Below are positions 44,984 through 54,473 of a stretch of DNA of 64,000 bases, in pieces. The notes below the pieces were generated by a model that made no database searches, was not told the origin of the DNA, and saw only the letters and a list, made by a program, of their open reading frames with translations. The position numbers were made by a program, and so were the translations under genes. The stretch's first letter is position 1; each line of letters starts with the position of its first letter. Source of the stretch: Akkermansiaceae bacterium UBA5688. Its GTDB lineage: Bacteria > Verrucomicrobiota > Verrucomicrobiia > Verrucomicrobiales > Akkermansiaceae. The stretch is taken from contig DIHU01000219.1 of NCBI GenBank assembly GCA_002420315.1, positions 31,890 through 95,889 on the forward strand, read 5' to 3'.

Positions 44984-45123
44984 CGGCAAGGCTCCGGTTC
45001 AAGAATACTCCCAACTTCACAATCGACAGGAAGTTCGGCATTCTTTTTCGTTTTTGGCTAATTGACAAAATAAACGCGATGAAAATTGTCGCATTCTCGT
45101 CATAACAGGAGAGTTCCTGCACA

Positions 45124-48100
45124 ATGCCATTTCCTGAGGATAAAACTAAAGAATCTCCAAAGCCCCATTGGCATTGGAGAAGACGTCTCTTTTACCCTTT
45201 TGTTCTAATCGTAGGGCTCCTAATCTGGGTAAATGGACCTGGTTTTCGTTGGGGACTAGAAAAGATTATCTTGCAAAAATTGGCTGCCGAAGACTTTTCG
45301 GGGAGCTTCGTATTAGAGGGGACAGCACTCTCGGGAATCTCGATTCGTGAGATCTCCATTAATGGAAAATCAACTATTCAAAGCATTGAATCCGATTTAA
45401 TCAAAATTGAATGGTCACTTGGATCGTTGATTGACATGGAACTCGAGTCCATCGCCCTTAAGGGGATTTATATTATAATCGACCCAGAGGCTTCCAAAGC
45501 AGGCATCTTTTCAGGTGACCAAGGCCAGGAACGAGCCTCCAAATCTAAGACCTCTCTCACAGAGGTCCTAGGTCTAATCAAGGGCTTCATCCAGCCTGCC
45601 GAAATTTCAATCATCGGCCTTAAGGTTGAGGTCGAAAATATGACTCAAGTTTCGCTGGGGTCCCTAACTCATAGCGCTGGCGAGAGTTACTATTTCATTT
45701 CGGATCTTCAATCACGCGACCATCTCGACCGCAATATTTACAATCCGGAGTCCATCGTGACTTGGAATCAAGATGGCTTCTTCATCAACCAAATCACCTT
45801 GAACTCGCAGCTCGCGATTCAAGATATTTTCTTCAAACCAGAGAAATCAGCCTCGATGGTTATCTCCGTAGCCGGCAGCAAAGTCCTCGCGGAGTCAGAC
45901 CTTAAGTCCTCTCACCGAATTTCACTTGAATCGCCTTCCCTCTCGATTCCTAGTCTCATCGAACTCGCAAAACCCGACCTTGAATCAGCAGGCGAAATCA
46001 CAAAGCTCGAGATCAATACGTCAAGTGGCTCTTTCGCCCTCGAAGCTTGTGACCTGAGATACGAGGACCAAGAAATTTCACGAGCCTCAATCGCCGCCAT
46101 TACAGAAGATTTACTTTCGCCCTTTGAAAAGCCAATCAACATTCAAGTCTCGGTTGATGATAAAATACAAGCTGAGGGAATTGTGATGTTAGATCGCCAA
46201 ATTCTTGATTCCTCAGCCGAGCTAGATCTCGCTGTCAATTGGCCCAAATTCCCCACTATTAATGGTGAACTTCATTACGATTCCCGAGAGGCTCACTTAT
46301 CTGCCTTGGCTCTTGACCACCTCCGAGCCACCGCTCGATTTCAGATTGATTCACAAACCTACCAGGCCAAAATCTATTCCGAGATCAACGAATCAACGAT
46401 TCTCGATGAGAATCTCGAAGGGCCCTTAAACTTCACGGCAAGGGCCAAGGGTGATTTTAAAATGGCTAAGCACTCAGGCTCACTAGACCTATTTGAGATG
46501 GGCTTCCATCTGCCTAACTTTTCGCAATTCGCCGCAAATGGGAAGATCATCTGGAACTGGCCGAACCAGATTGCGGTCGAACGCCTCGAAATGATTAGTT
46601 CCGAGGCAGTCGCTGAGACCAAACTAAACTGGTCGAATGGCACTCTTGAAGTTGACTACATTAAAGTTTTTGAAAAAGACGATGAACTGCTCTCCGTTGA
46701 AGCAAACTTTCCAGTACCTCTCTCGACTCGCTCGCTAAATGAGATCCTAGAATCGGAGAAAGAGATCTCCTTGAAAATCAATTCTAAGCCTCTAACCCTA
46801 GAGCGACTTTCATCATTTTTGCCTATACCAGCCGAACTTTCCGGGATTTTTCATGCTGAAGAATTTAACCTTACTGGGACTTTTTTCAATCCCTTGCTAA
46901 ATGGAAAGATCTCCCTGAAAGATTTTCAGTCAACTGTTACCCCACAGCTCTCTCCTGCCGAAATTGTAATTGAAGTTCAAACTGACGCTAAGAATCTCAT
47001 CGTAGACTTCGAGGCAAAAGATCCCGTAGGACAAATACTTAAATTAGATGGAACCTTCCCATTCCTTCCCCGGAAATGGCTCGATCAAAAAATGATCCCG
47101 CTTGATTCACCTCTTACCCTAACAGTCAAAAACGATCGGCTGGACCTCCGGCGCATCCAACCGCTCACCCCCTCCATTCCCAATATCAGGGGCACACTTA
47201 ATCTAGATTTAAGATTATCGGGCTCACTCATAGAACCTCGATTGAACGGCAATATTAACGCAGATAATCTCAATACTAGCCATCTGACTAACCTTCCGGA
47301 CTTTGGTTTAAACTTGGAACTTAAGACCACCAATCAAGAAATCACCCTTAATGGATCAGGAAAAAACGGCACTGCCAACTTAATGACGATTGCCGGAAGG
47401 CTACCTCTACAACCAAAAACATGGTTGGGACTTCCAGAATCAGAGCCTGAAAAAGAATTCCTTTTTGAAATAAAAGATGCCGAAGTAGACCTAAGTCAAG
47501 TCCAGCCATTCGTGCCTATGGTCAAGAATGTTCAAGGAAATTTAGAGCTGAATGTCAAAGCCACTGGTACAAGTTCCAGTCCACAGTTTTCAGGAGATGC
47601 CGACCTAAGTATTACAAAAATGCGCCTTGATGATTCGCCCTTCTCGGAATTCCGTGATTCTCGAATCATCCTCAATCTAGCAAATGACATCATAACAGTT
47701 AATGAAAGTTCCATCAGAGCATCCGGCGGTAAAGCAACCATCAGAGGATCCATTAACCTAGCCTCAAAAGATGCTGATTTCGATCCTATCTTCGACGTTG
47801 AAGTAGAGGGAAAAGATATTCTTCTCTATCGCACCAAGGATCTAAATTTCCGCGGCCACCCTAACCTCACAATCACCGGCCCTTATTCAAAAGCAAAAAT
47901 CGCAGGGACTCTCAAAATTGCTGACAGCCTTATATACAAGGACGTCGAAATCCTTCCCTTTGGAGTCCCCCGAACAAGCGAAACACCAAGACCAAACCTT
48001 CCCTCATTTTCACAAAGTCCCAAAATGGAGAATCCAATCATTTCGCCTCCCTCTGGCGTCATGGAATGGAATCTCGAGGTTGATATCACTACCGAAGACC

Positions 48101-48723
48101 CCGTCCTTATTCGAGGCAATCTCATAGATGGCCAGATCACCGGCCAAAACTTGAAACTCAGAGGCACAATAGGATCGCCCAAACCCTCAGGTACTGTGAC
48201 CACTGAAGAGATTGTTGCTGACCTCCCCTTCAGCAAGCTAGAAGTCCAGTCGGGATCAATCACCCTCAATCCCGATTCACCGACCAATTCATACCTTGAC
48301 CTCAAAGGAAGCTCCAAAATCAGTTCCTACCTCGTTCAAGTTTTTGTGTCGGGTACGATTCAAAACCCCAAACTAGTCCTCACTTCGGACCCACCGCTTC
48401 CTGAAAATGAAATTATGCTTCTCTTAGCTACCGGTTCCGTATCTTCACAACTAGCAAATCAAGAAGTCGCGTCACAAAAAGCACTTCAATACCTCTTCGA
48501 AACCCTCCGTCGTAGAAATGGTGAAAAAGATAAGTCGATCCTCCAAAGATTCCTCAAAAACTCCGGTCAAATCAAAGTTTCACTCGGCGAAACCAATCAA
48601 TACTCAGGGCAAAATTTTTCCTCAGCAACCCTCAATCTTGACGATCGTTGGGATTTCACCACTCAAATCGATGAACAAGGGCAGACGAGAGCTTTTCTCG
48701 TTTTCTCGGTTCGCTTTAAGTAA
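45124..48723 (+). CDS. tamB: translocation and assembly module subunit TamB
   Basis: A 1199-residue protein with one N-terminal membrane helix (FYPFVLIVGLLIWVNGPGF), then a very long, beta-rich repetitive region (runs of GxINA, GNLELNVKATG, LKGSSKISSYL) that would form the hydrophobic groove. It ends with the DUF490 domain, containing LTSDPPLPENEIMLLLATGS, a signature of TamB C-termini. It should span the periplasm and, with TamA, assemble certain outer-membrane proteins or move lipids. It ends 5 bases before tamA in the same operon. A weak TTGACA (45062-45067) lies upstream. Confidence 0.92.
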   Translation: MPFPEDKTKESPKPHWHWRRRLFYPFVLIVGLLIWVNGPGFRWGLEKIILQKLAAEDFSGSFVLEGTALSGISIREISINGKSTIQSIESDLIKIEWSLGSLIDMELESIALKGIYIIIDPEASKAGIFSGDQGQERASKSKTSLTEVLGLIKGFIQPAEISIIGLKVEVENMTQVSLGSLTHSAGESYYFISDLQSRDHLDRNIYNPESIVTWNQDGFFINQITLNSQLAIQDIFFKPEKSASMVISVAGSKVLAESDLKSSHRISLESPSLSIPSLIELAKPDLESAGEITKLEINTSSGSFALEACDLRYEDQEISRASIAAITEDLLSPFEKPINIQVSVDDKIQAEGIVMLDRQILDSSAELDLAVNWPKFPTINGELHYDSREAHLSALALDHLRATARFQIDSQTYQAKIYSEINESTILDENLEGPLNFTARAKGDFKMAKHSGSLDLFEMGFHLPNFSQFAANGKIIWNWPNQIAVERLEMISSEAVAETKLNWSNGTLEVDYIKVFEKDDELLSVEANFPVPLSTRSLNEILESEKEISLKINSKPLTLERLSSFLPIPAELSGIFHAEEFNLTGTFFNPLLNGKISLKDFQSTVTPQLSPAEIVIEVQTDAKNLIVDFEAKDPVGQILKLDGTFPFLPRKWLDQKMIPLDSPLTLTVKNDRLDLRRIQPLTPSIPNIRGTLNLDLRLSGSLIEPRLNGNINADNLNTSHLTNLPDFGLNLELKTTNQEITLNGSGKNGTANLMTIAGRLPLQPKTWLGLPESEPEKEFLFEIKDAEVDLSQVQPFVPMVKNVQGNLELNVKATGTSSSPQFSGDADLSITKMRLDDSPFSEFRDSRIILNLANDIITVNESSIRASGGKATIRGSINLASKDADFDPIFDVEVEGKDILLYRTKDLNFRGHPNLTITGPYSKAKIAGTLKIADSLIYKDVEILPFGVPRTSETPRPNLPSFSQSPKMENPIISPPSGVMEWNLEVDITTEDPVLIRGNLIDGQITGQNLKLRGTIGSPKPSGTVTTEEIVADLPFSKLEVQSGSITLNPDSPTNSYLDLKGSSKISSYLVQVFVSGTIQNPKLVLTSDPPLPENEIMLLLATGSVSSQLANQEVASQKALQYLFETLRRRNGEKDKSILQRFLKNSGQIKVSLGETNQYSGQNFSSATLNLDDRWDFTTQIDEQGQTRAFLVFSVRFK

Positions 48724-48728
48724 AATCC

Positions 48729-50666
48729 ATGGTTCTCCGGATCACAGTATTGATTCTGCTTTTCACCCCAGTATTAGCTCCTGGAGCAAATGTGGAATTC
48801 GTTGGCTTGCGATCATTCACTTCAGAGAGCCTCTTGAAAGCAGTCGCGGGTCGAATGGACTATATTCGTAAGCGAGATGCCACCGATTCACGTGCCGACG
48901 ATGCGGCCTACCTAGTCGAATCTTATCTAAAAACCCATGGACTGCCAGATGCCGTAATTTCAGGGCAAAGAATCTCGGACAATAAAATCCGTCTCACCAT
49001 TGAGGAAGGACTCTCACAGTTTCTAGGATCGATCAAAGTCACTGGATTCGATGACGTAGAGGCAATTCAGGACCAATTCCAAGCGACATTCCCCGAGACG
49101 GTTAAACAACGAGCCTTTGAATCCAAATTTATTGAAGAAGGCCTAGAGAGAGTCCGTGATCTTTTGCATACAAATGGATACTGGAAAGGCAATCTCACAG
49201 CAATTCAAGAGGCGCGCCAAGCTGATGGAAAAATTCCATTCACTTTGAAGATCGATAAAGGACCACTATTTATCCTCGAAAATCCTAATCTAGAAAGCCA
49301 AGTCAAGCCCTCGGCCGCTCTGGAAAAAATAGCTGGTGAGGCCAGAGGAGAAACAGCCACCGCAGAAAACATCATTTCGCTTCGCCGTAACATTAGCGAA
49401 GACTATCGCAGACGAGGTTATACCGATATTTCGCTGGTAATGTTAAAGAAAATCAATGGTAACAAACTCCTGCTTAACTTCGTCATAACACCGGGGAAAA
49501 AATACATTGTTCGCTCATTCCAGACCGCCGGCCTCAACAAAACCAACCCAAGTAATATTCAGAACCGCTTTAGGAAACTAATCGGTGAAAATTTTGACGA
49601 AAAATCGACAGGCCGCGATATAAAGAGGCTACTCTCGACGGGAGCTTTTTCCAGTGTACGCCTTGAAAAAAAAGAAATTAACGACGCCGAGCTAGATCTA
49701 ACTCTTCATCTTAAGGAGGCCAAAGCGAGGGGATACTCCGTCGCTTTGGGATATGGATCAATCGAGGGCTACACCCTCGGTCTTCGTTACTTCGATCGTA
49801 ACTTATATGGAAGCCTATCAAATTTATCTGCAGTAGCCGAAATCACCTCTCTCGGTGGCCTGGGTGCAATCAGTCTCAGCAATCCATTTTTTTTAGATCA
49901 AGATCTAAGGCTCGCCAACCGAGCATTTCTCATTAATCGAGACTTCGATAACTACGACAAATTAGAAGGAGGAATTGGCAGTGAACTGACATGGAAATGG
50001 GGTGATAATTACTCCACTAAGGTTGGCCTGACTGTGTCTCAAACTTCTATCAATACACCGATTCCCAAAGAATTGGCGGGCCCACGAAATTACATAGTAT
50101 CAAGACTTGGTCTCCAGCAATTATTCGATAGGCGCAATAACCCCGCGCTGCCTTCAGATGGTTGGTTTGCTCGCCTCAGCACATCTCTTGGATTGTCAGA
50201 TGGAGATAATGCCATTGGTTTTTTTGAAGTAGAAAGCCAATTCAGCTACTATCAAACACTGAGTGAAAATTCCTCTTACGCTTTAGGCTTGCGGGGAGGT
50301 TTTATTTCTCCATCTGGCGAAACCCAAAGCCTGCCCATCGATCTACGTAAATTCCTAGGTGGGGCAAACACCATCCGCTCCTTTCCCGAACTTAAGATGG
50401 GATCATCTTTCAACGGTAACACTTTAGGAGGGACAGAGTGGTGGCTCGCGAATGCTGAATACAGGCACAACCTTGCCGGTCCATTCGAAGCCCTAATCTT
50501 CGTCGACGCTGCAGGACTCGACTCCGAAGTAGAATTAGCTGTCGGCTTGGGAGTTCGTATTAACCTCCCGGTAGGACCGATTCGGCTAGAATACGGTCGT
50601 TCCCTATCACAAAACAGTGGAGAACCCGGAGGCACTTTTCACTTTGCTATCGGAACTACTTTTTAA
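48729..50666 (+). CDS. tamA: Omp85-family outer membrane protein TamA
   Basis: A 645-residue Omp85 protein with an N-terminal signal peptide (RITVLILLFTPVLAPGA), three POTRA domains (about 22-320) and a 16-strand barrel (about 330-645). Barrel features include SVALGYGSIEGYTLGLRYF and ANTIRSFPELKMGSSFNGNTLGGTEWWLANAEYR, with the insertion-loop region. It ends in Phe, the usual C-terminal signal for outer-membrane assembly. It should be the partner of TamB. This is tamA rather than bamA because it follows tamB and has only three POTRA domains. The pseudogene follows. Confidence 0.9.
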   Translation: MVLRITVLILLFTPVLAPGANVEFVGLRSFTSESLLKAVAGRMDYIRKRDATDSRADDAAYLVESYLKTHGLPDAVISGQRISDNKIRLTIEEGLSQFLGSIKVTGFDDVEAIQDQFQATFPETVKQRAFESKFIEEGLERVRDLLHTNGYWKGNLTAIQEARQADGKIPFTLKIDKGPLFILENPNLESQVKPSAALEKIAGEARGETATAENIISLRRNISEDYRRRGYTDISLVMLKKINGNKLLLNFVITPGKKYIVRSFQTAGLNKTNPSNIQNRFRKLIGENFDEKSTGRDIKRLLSTGAFSSVRLEKKEINDAELDLTLHLKEAKARGYSVALGYGSIEGYTLGLRYFDRNLYGSLSNLSAVAEITSLGGLGAISLSNPFFLDQDLRLANRAFLINRDFDNYDKLEGGIGSELTWKWGDNYSTKVGLTVSQTSINTPIPKELAGPRNYIVSRLGLQQLFDRRNNPALPSDGWFARLSTSLGLSDGDNAIGFFEVESQFSYYQTLSENSSYALGLRGGFISPSGETQSLPIDLRKFLGGANTIRSFPELKMGSSFNGNTLGGTEWWLANAEYRHNLAGPFEALIFVDAAGLDSEVELAVGLGVRINLPVGPIRLEYGRSLSQNSGEPGGTFHFAIGTTF

Positions 50667-50709
50667 TCAAGATCAAAGACCGGCAGGCGCTTCCACCTTG
50701 TTTTTTTGA

Positions 50710-51373
50710 ATGAACCATCAGTCTCCCATCAAGGCCATTTCAGGTTGCGATCAACAACTTATCGATCAGTGGAAATCTGTTGCCTAGTGCGATCGCCACC
50801 CTAAGTCTGTCGTCTGTAATACTGACGAAGGCGAGCCTGGATGTTTCAAAGATAGAGCCCTCATGGACTACGAGATCCCCATCGGCCTACCTTTGAAAAC
50901 ACTTGTCTTTGATCGGGCAGACGGACCATTTGATCAACGCTCTATTTAAGCAGTCACCATAGCAGTGCTCTCGGGAGGATTCCTCGACCATCAAATCCTT
51001 GATGATCTGACACTAGATGATCCCTATATCCGTTCGCACTGCGCCTTCCTCGGAGCCGGTGGGACCGTGTCTTCGATGACTCTCGTAATATGATGAAAGC
51101 TGCCCATGATGCGATGGCTTTCTTGGCACACGAATCCGGCGGCAAGTGTTTCCCTTGTCGCATCGGCACTCAACAGCTCACCGAGCGCTTGAATGACGAT
51201 TCCAAAAACTGGACCTCGCAGCATGGACCGAAGAAGTGAGCGACATCAACGAGGCAATGAAAGCAACATCGGCCTGTGGACTTGGAATGGCTGCACCCCA
51301 CGTCACCGAATCACTAATGAAGTATTTTCCCGAGCAGGTTAAAGCTTCTACGAATTCCAATTCCTGGACCTAA
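50710..51373 (+). pseudogene. decayed nuoF/fdsB-like NADH- or formate-dehydrogenase flavoprotein
   Basis: A gene remnant in three frames with two stops. Recognisable pieces are HPKSVVCNTDEGEPGCFKDR (50797-50856, FMN site, normally NADEGEPGTFKDR), then PIGLPLKTLVFD, then VFDDSRNMMKAAHDAMAFLA followed by HESGGKCFPCRIGT (51069-51170, the 4Fe-4S site, normally ESCGKCxPCR; its first Cys is lost). Last are DLAAWTEEVSDINEAM and TSACGLGMAAP (51212-51293). There is a TAG at 50785 and TAA at 50947, frameshifts near 51068 and near 51205, and a deletion of about 100 codons after the FMN motif. The intact protein would be about 450-550 residues. Confidence 0.85.
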
Positions 51374-51520
51374 CAAATCCCCTTAAATAAAGGTGTTCCG
51401 CTTGAATAGTTTAGATCACCGAAACAAGATTTGAATCTTTTCAATCTTTTGCTGTCATAACTCTAGTTTTTTTGACTTACTGACGGGCGATCGGGAAATT
51501 AATCCAACCCGTTCTTCAAT

Positions 51521-51573
51521 GCGCCCCGGGCGGTCCTCCTTTTTCGCAGGCAGTTCGTCCGGGGTGCTTTTTT
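51521..51573 (+). terminator. rho-independent terminator
   Basis: Stem GCGCCCCGG (51521-51529) pairs with CCGGGGTGC (51559-51567), 9 base pairs with one G-U, a loop of about 29 bases, then six T (51568-51573). It lies downstream of the decayed plus-strand gene and may be its surviving terminator. The long loop is unusual, so a small RNA is an alternative. Confidence 0.65.
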
Positions 51574-51606
51574 ATGCGTTTATGCTGCAAGTGCCAACAC
51601 TGGAAG

Positions 51607-52620
51607 TCACCCCGCACATGCTTCTTCGAAGCCCTTCACAACATATCTAATATCCTTAGCCGAAATTCCCAAGTGAGTGACAAGGCGTTGTTTTCCGCCG
51701 GTGTATCCCCCAATCTTTATTCCTTTTGCTTCAAGGCTCCGTGACACCGCCGCACCATCAAATTCAGATAAATCGACAAAGACCATGTTCGTCTGTATCG
51801 GATCCACCTTAAGCTTGGATATACCAGCTAGGCTCTCTCCCAACTGGCGGGCATTTTCATGATCTTCGATCAGGCGGTCGATATGGTTTTCTAGCACATA
51901 AATTCCAGCAGCTGCCAACATTCCTGACTGACGCATTCCCCCTCCCAGCATCTTACGCCACCTTTTCGCTTCTTTGATAAAACTAGCAGAAGCAACGAGA
52001 ACAGAACCCACTGGAGCTCCCAGCCCTTTAGACAAACAAATTGATACCGACTCGAAAGGCTTCGCCAATTGAACAGCTGGCACTCCAGACGCAGCAGAAG
52101 CGTTAAAGAGCCGAGCACCATCGAGATGAAGCGATAGTTGATAATCACTGGCAAATGACTGGACTAATTTGAGATAGTCCAGCGGAAGGGCCTTGCCCCA
52201 CGTTGTGTTCTCAAGACACAAAAGCTTCGTCCGCGCAAAATGGAAATCATCGGGCTTTACCAGTGCCGCAAGCTTATCCAGGGCCAGTGTCCCATCTTCT
52301 TCCTGATCGAGAGACTGGGGCTGGATACTTCCGAAGACGGCTGCTCCCCCACCCTCGAAGAGATAGGTGTGAGCTGTTTGACCAACAAGGTATTCGTCAC
52401 CCCTACCACAGTGCGAAAGCAAGGCACAGAGATTACTCTGGGTTCCACTCGGAACATACATACCCGCTTCTTTCCCCAATATCTCGGCAGACATATCCTC
52501 AAGCCGAGCCACCGTTGGATCACAGTCCATCACATCATCTCCCACCTTCGCACGACACATAGCCTCCCTGATTTCAGGAGTCGGTTGGGTTACGGTATCA
52601 CTCCGCAAATCGATGCTCAT
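51607..52620 (-). CDS. low-specificity L-threonine aldolase
   Basis: A 337-residue PLP-dependent enzyme that splits threonine (and allo-threonine) into glycine and acetaldehyde. Motifs: IDLRSDTVTQPTPEIREAM and VGDDVMDCDPTVARLED at the N-terminus, then LHLDGARLFNASAASGV (aspartate to PLP) and ICLSKGLGAPVGSVL with the Schiff-base lysine. The frame is open to 52656; I chose the ATG at 52620, which yields MSIDLRSDTVTQPT, the usual start. No operon partner. The nearest upstream gene ends at the terminator at 52.7 kb. Confidence 0.92.
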   Translation of the reverse strand: MSIDLRSDTVTQPTPEIREAMCRAKVGDDVMDCDPTVARLEDMSAEILGKEAGMYVPSGTQSNLCALLSHCGRGDEYLVGQTAHTYLFEGGGAAVFGSIQPQSLDQEEDGTLALDKLAALVKPDDFHFARTKLLCLENTTWGKALPLDYLKLVQSFASDYQLSLHLDGARLFNASAASGVPAVQLAKPFESVSICLSKGLGAPVGSVLVASASFIKEAKRWRKMLGGGMRQSGMLAAAGIYVLENHIDRLIEDHENARQLGESLAGISKLKVDPIQTNMVFVDLSEFDGAAVSRSLEAKGIKIGGYTGGKQRLVTHLGISAKDIRYVVKGFEEACAG

Positions 52621-52679
52621 ACCTCTGCTCGTAAATAAGCCAGAGCGAACCCACAAGAACTTACTCCAAAGTAGCCCAT

Positions 52680-52713
52680 AAAAAACAGCCCATTACGATA
52701 ATGTAACGGGCTG
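52680..52713 (-). terminator. rho-independent terminator of the FKBP gene
   Basis: On the minus strand the stem CAGCCC and partner GGGCTG (52686-52713, with one A-C mismatch at 52692/52707) has a six-base loop and is followed by a run of T (the A-tract at 52680-52685 on the plus strand). It lies 27 bases downstream of the FKBP stop at 52740 and terminates transcription from the RND/PKS/FKBP side. Confidence 0.75.
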
Positions 52714-52739
52714 CTTTCAATGATTCACGGAGAGTTGAA

Positions 52740-54440
52740 CTACTCTTGTCCTTTATCCTCCTTTGGCTTTGCCGGTTTCACTTCGATAGGCGGAGTGACA
52801 GCCTCAATCTTTTTGGGAGCAGCAGGGGTGACTATCGTAAAGAGTTCGATATCAAACACCAACATTCCTGCGGGCTTACCTGGCTGATTATTGTATGCAA
52901 GTTCAACGGGAATCCAAAAACGCCTCTTTTCGCCTTCAACCATCAATTGGACTCCTTCGGTCCAACCTTTGATCACTTGGTTCAAAGGGAATTGAGCCTG
53001 CTCATCGCGCTCGATCGAGTTATCGAAGAGTTTTCCGTCTGTAGTCCAGCCTGCATAGTGAACCTTCACCGTGTCGGTTGCCGTCGGCTTGCGCTTACCC
53101 GTCCCAGCTTTGAGAACCTTGTAGGCAAGACCCGAAGCGGTTTTAGAGGCATCAGCTGGAGGCGCAGCCACATCTGCTGGTGCCTTGGGGGCGACTGGCT
53201 TTGGTTTGAACTCAACCAGCTCGAGGTCGAAAGTCAAAGCGCCTTCGGGAGCTCCACGGCCTTTGGATTCGAAAGTAAGGTTTTCAGGAATCCAGACACG
53301 GCGGCTCTCGCCCTTTTTCATTGTCTTCAAAATTTCAGCCCATCCTTTAATCGGTGATTGATCGAGAGAAAGTGCCATAGGACCACCCATCGTTTCACTG
53401 GAACCAATTGAAGCACCATTTGTGTCCCATCCTTTGAAATTCACCTTCAGGAGATCACCATCAGTGGGGGAAGCATCTCCTTCTCCAGCCTTTATTACCG
53501 TATAGGCTATTCCAGATTGCGTCTTAGTCGCACTTTCGGGAGCAGCTGCAACATCTTTTGGAGCATTTGGATCTTTCGGTGGCGGTGGCGGCTTGGGAAC
53601 TGCGCGGAAGTCTATCAATTCAAAGTCAAAAATCAAATCGCCCGCAGGAGCTCCGGCAGGTGCCTCTCCCTCTTTACCAAAAGCAAGGTTTGCAGGAATC
53701 CAGAAACGACGCTTCTCACCCTTTTTCATGAGCAACAGACCTTCGGTCCATCCTTTAATATTTAGTTCATTCAGTTTAAACTGCGCAGGCTGAGGATTAC
53801 GGGTTGAGGTCGTCAAGAACTCTCCGTCGGCCTTCCAACCCGTAAACTGCGTGGTTACGACATCTTCAGGTCCCGGAGTCTGATCACCTTCCCCGACCTT
53901 CAGAATCTTGGATTTTAGCCCGGACTCGGTAGCAAGAGCATCAGCCGGAGCAACAAGCTCTTTTGGCGCTGCTGGAGGTTTCACAATTTCAAGCAGTTCC
54001 ACGTCAAAAGTAAGATTACCAGCAACTCGTCCTTGGTCGCCATAAGCTAGATCAGAAGGAATCCAGAAGCGGCGCTTCTCACCAACGACCATCAATTGGA
54101 GGCCTTCAGTCCAACCCTTGATTACTCCATTAAGAGCAAACTCAGCAGGCTGTCCCCGCTGCAGCGAACTATCGAACATTGTCCCGTCGGAAGCCTGCCA
54201 TCCGGTGTAGTGAACTTTCACCGTATCGGTTGCAGAAGGCTTCTCTGTTCCGGTCCCTTTCTTCAGAACCAATGAGGCCAATCCTGACTCTGTTTTTGTA
54301 GCTTCAGCAGGAGCGGCCGCCACGTTGGCAGGCGCCTTGAATTGGTCCCCTGCCGGAGCTGCTGGCTCTTGAGCAATCGCAGTCAGACCGAGAGCGCCAC
54401 TTAGTAAACCGGAAATCAGCCGGCGTTTTCTATTAATCAT
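52740..54440 (-). CDS. secreted protein with four tandem FKBP-type peptidyl-prolyl isomerase domains
   Basis: A 566-residue protein with an N-terminal signal (RLISGLLSGALGLTAIA) and four FKBP domains at about 50-152, 170-278, 306-411 and 435-536, separated by Pro/Ala-rich linkers. Domains 1 and 4 keep the active-site pattern VHYxGW, FDxS and VIKGWTEG. Domains 2 and 3 have lost it (FLTTS and SIGSS in place of FDxS, FTGW or FKGW in place of HYxGW), so they are probably inactive binding modules. All four keep KGExRRxWIP. Expected role: periplasmic proline isomerase and chaperone. The window shows no close relative of known four-domain arrangement. The PKS gene ends 34 bases upstream. Confidence 0.92.
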   Translation of the reverse strand: MINRKRRLISGLLSGALGLTAIAQEPAAPAGDQFKAPANVAAAPAEATKTESGLASLVLKKGTGTEKPSATDTVKVHYTGWQASDGTMFDSSLQRGQPAEFALNGVIKGWTEGLQLMVVGEKRRFWIPSDLAYGDQGRVAGNLTFDVELLEIVKPPAAPKELVAPADALATESGLKSKILKVGEGDQTPGPEDVVTTQFTGWKADGEFLTTSTRNPQPAQFKLNELNIKGWTEGLLLMKKGEKRRFWIPANLAFGKEGEAPAGAPAGDLIFDFELIDFRAVPKPPPPPKDPNAPKDVAAAPESATKTQSGIAYTVIKAGEGDASPTDGDLLKVNFKGWDTNGASIGSSETMGGPMALSLDQSPIKGWAEILKTMKKGESRRVWIPENLTFESKGRGAPEGALTFDLELVEFKPKPVAPKAPADVAAPPADASKTASGLAYKVLKAGTGKRKPTATDTVKVHYAGWTTDGKLFDNSIERDEQAQFPLNQVIKGWTEGVQLMVEGEKRRFWIPVELAYNNQPGKPAGMLVFDIELFTIVTPAAPKKIEAVTPPIEVKPAKPKEDKGQE

Positions 54441-54473
54441 GTCGGGGGACGGTCATCTGAAGATGAGGATGTG

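Noticed and set aside
50954..51360. Short minus-strand frames over the pseudogene.
   Set aside because: The plus-strand pieces match NuoF motifs, so the minus-strand frames are accidental.
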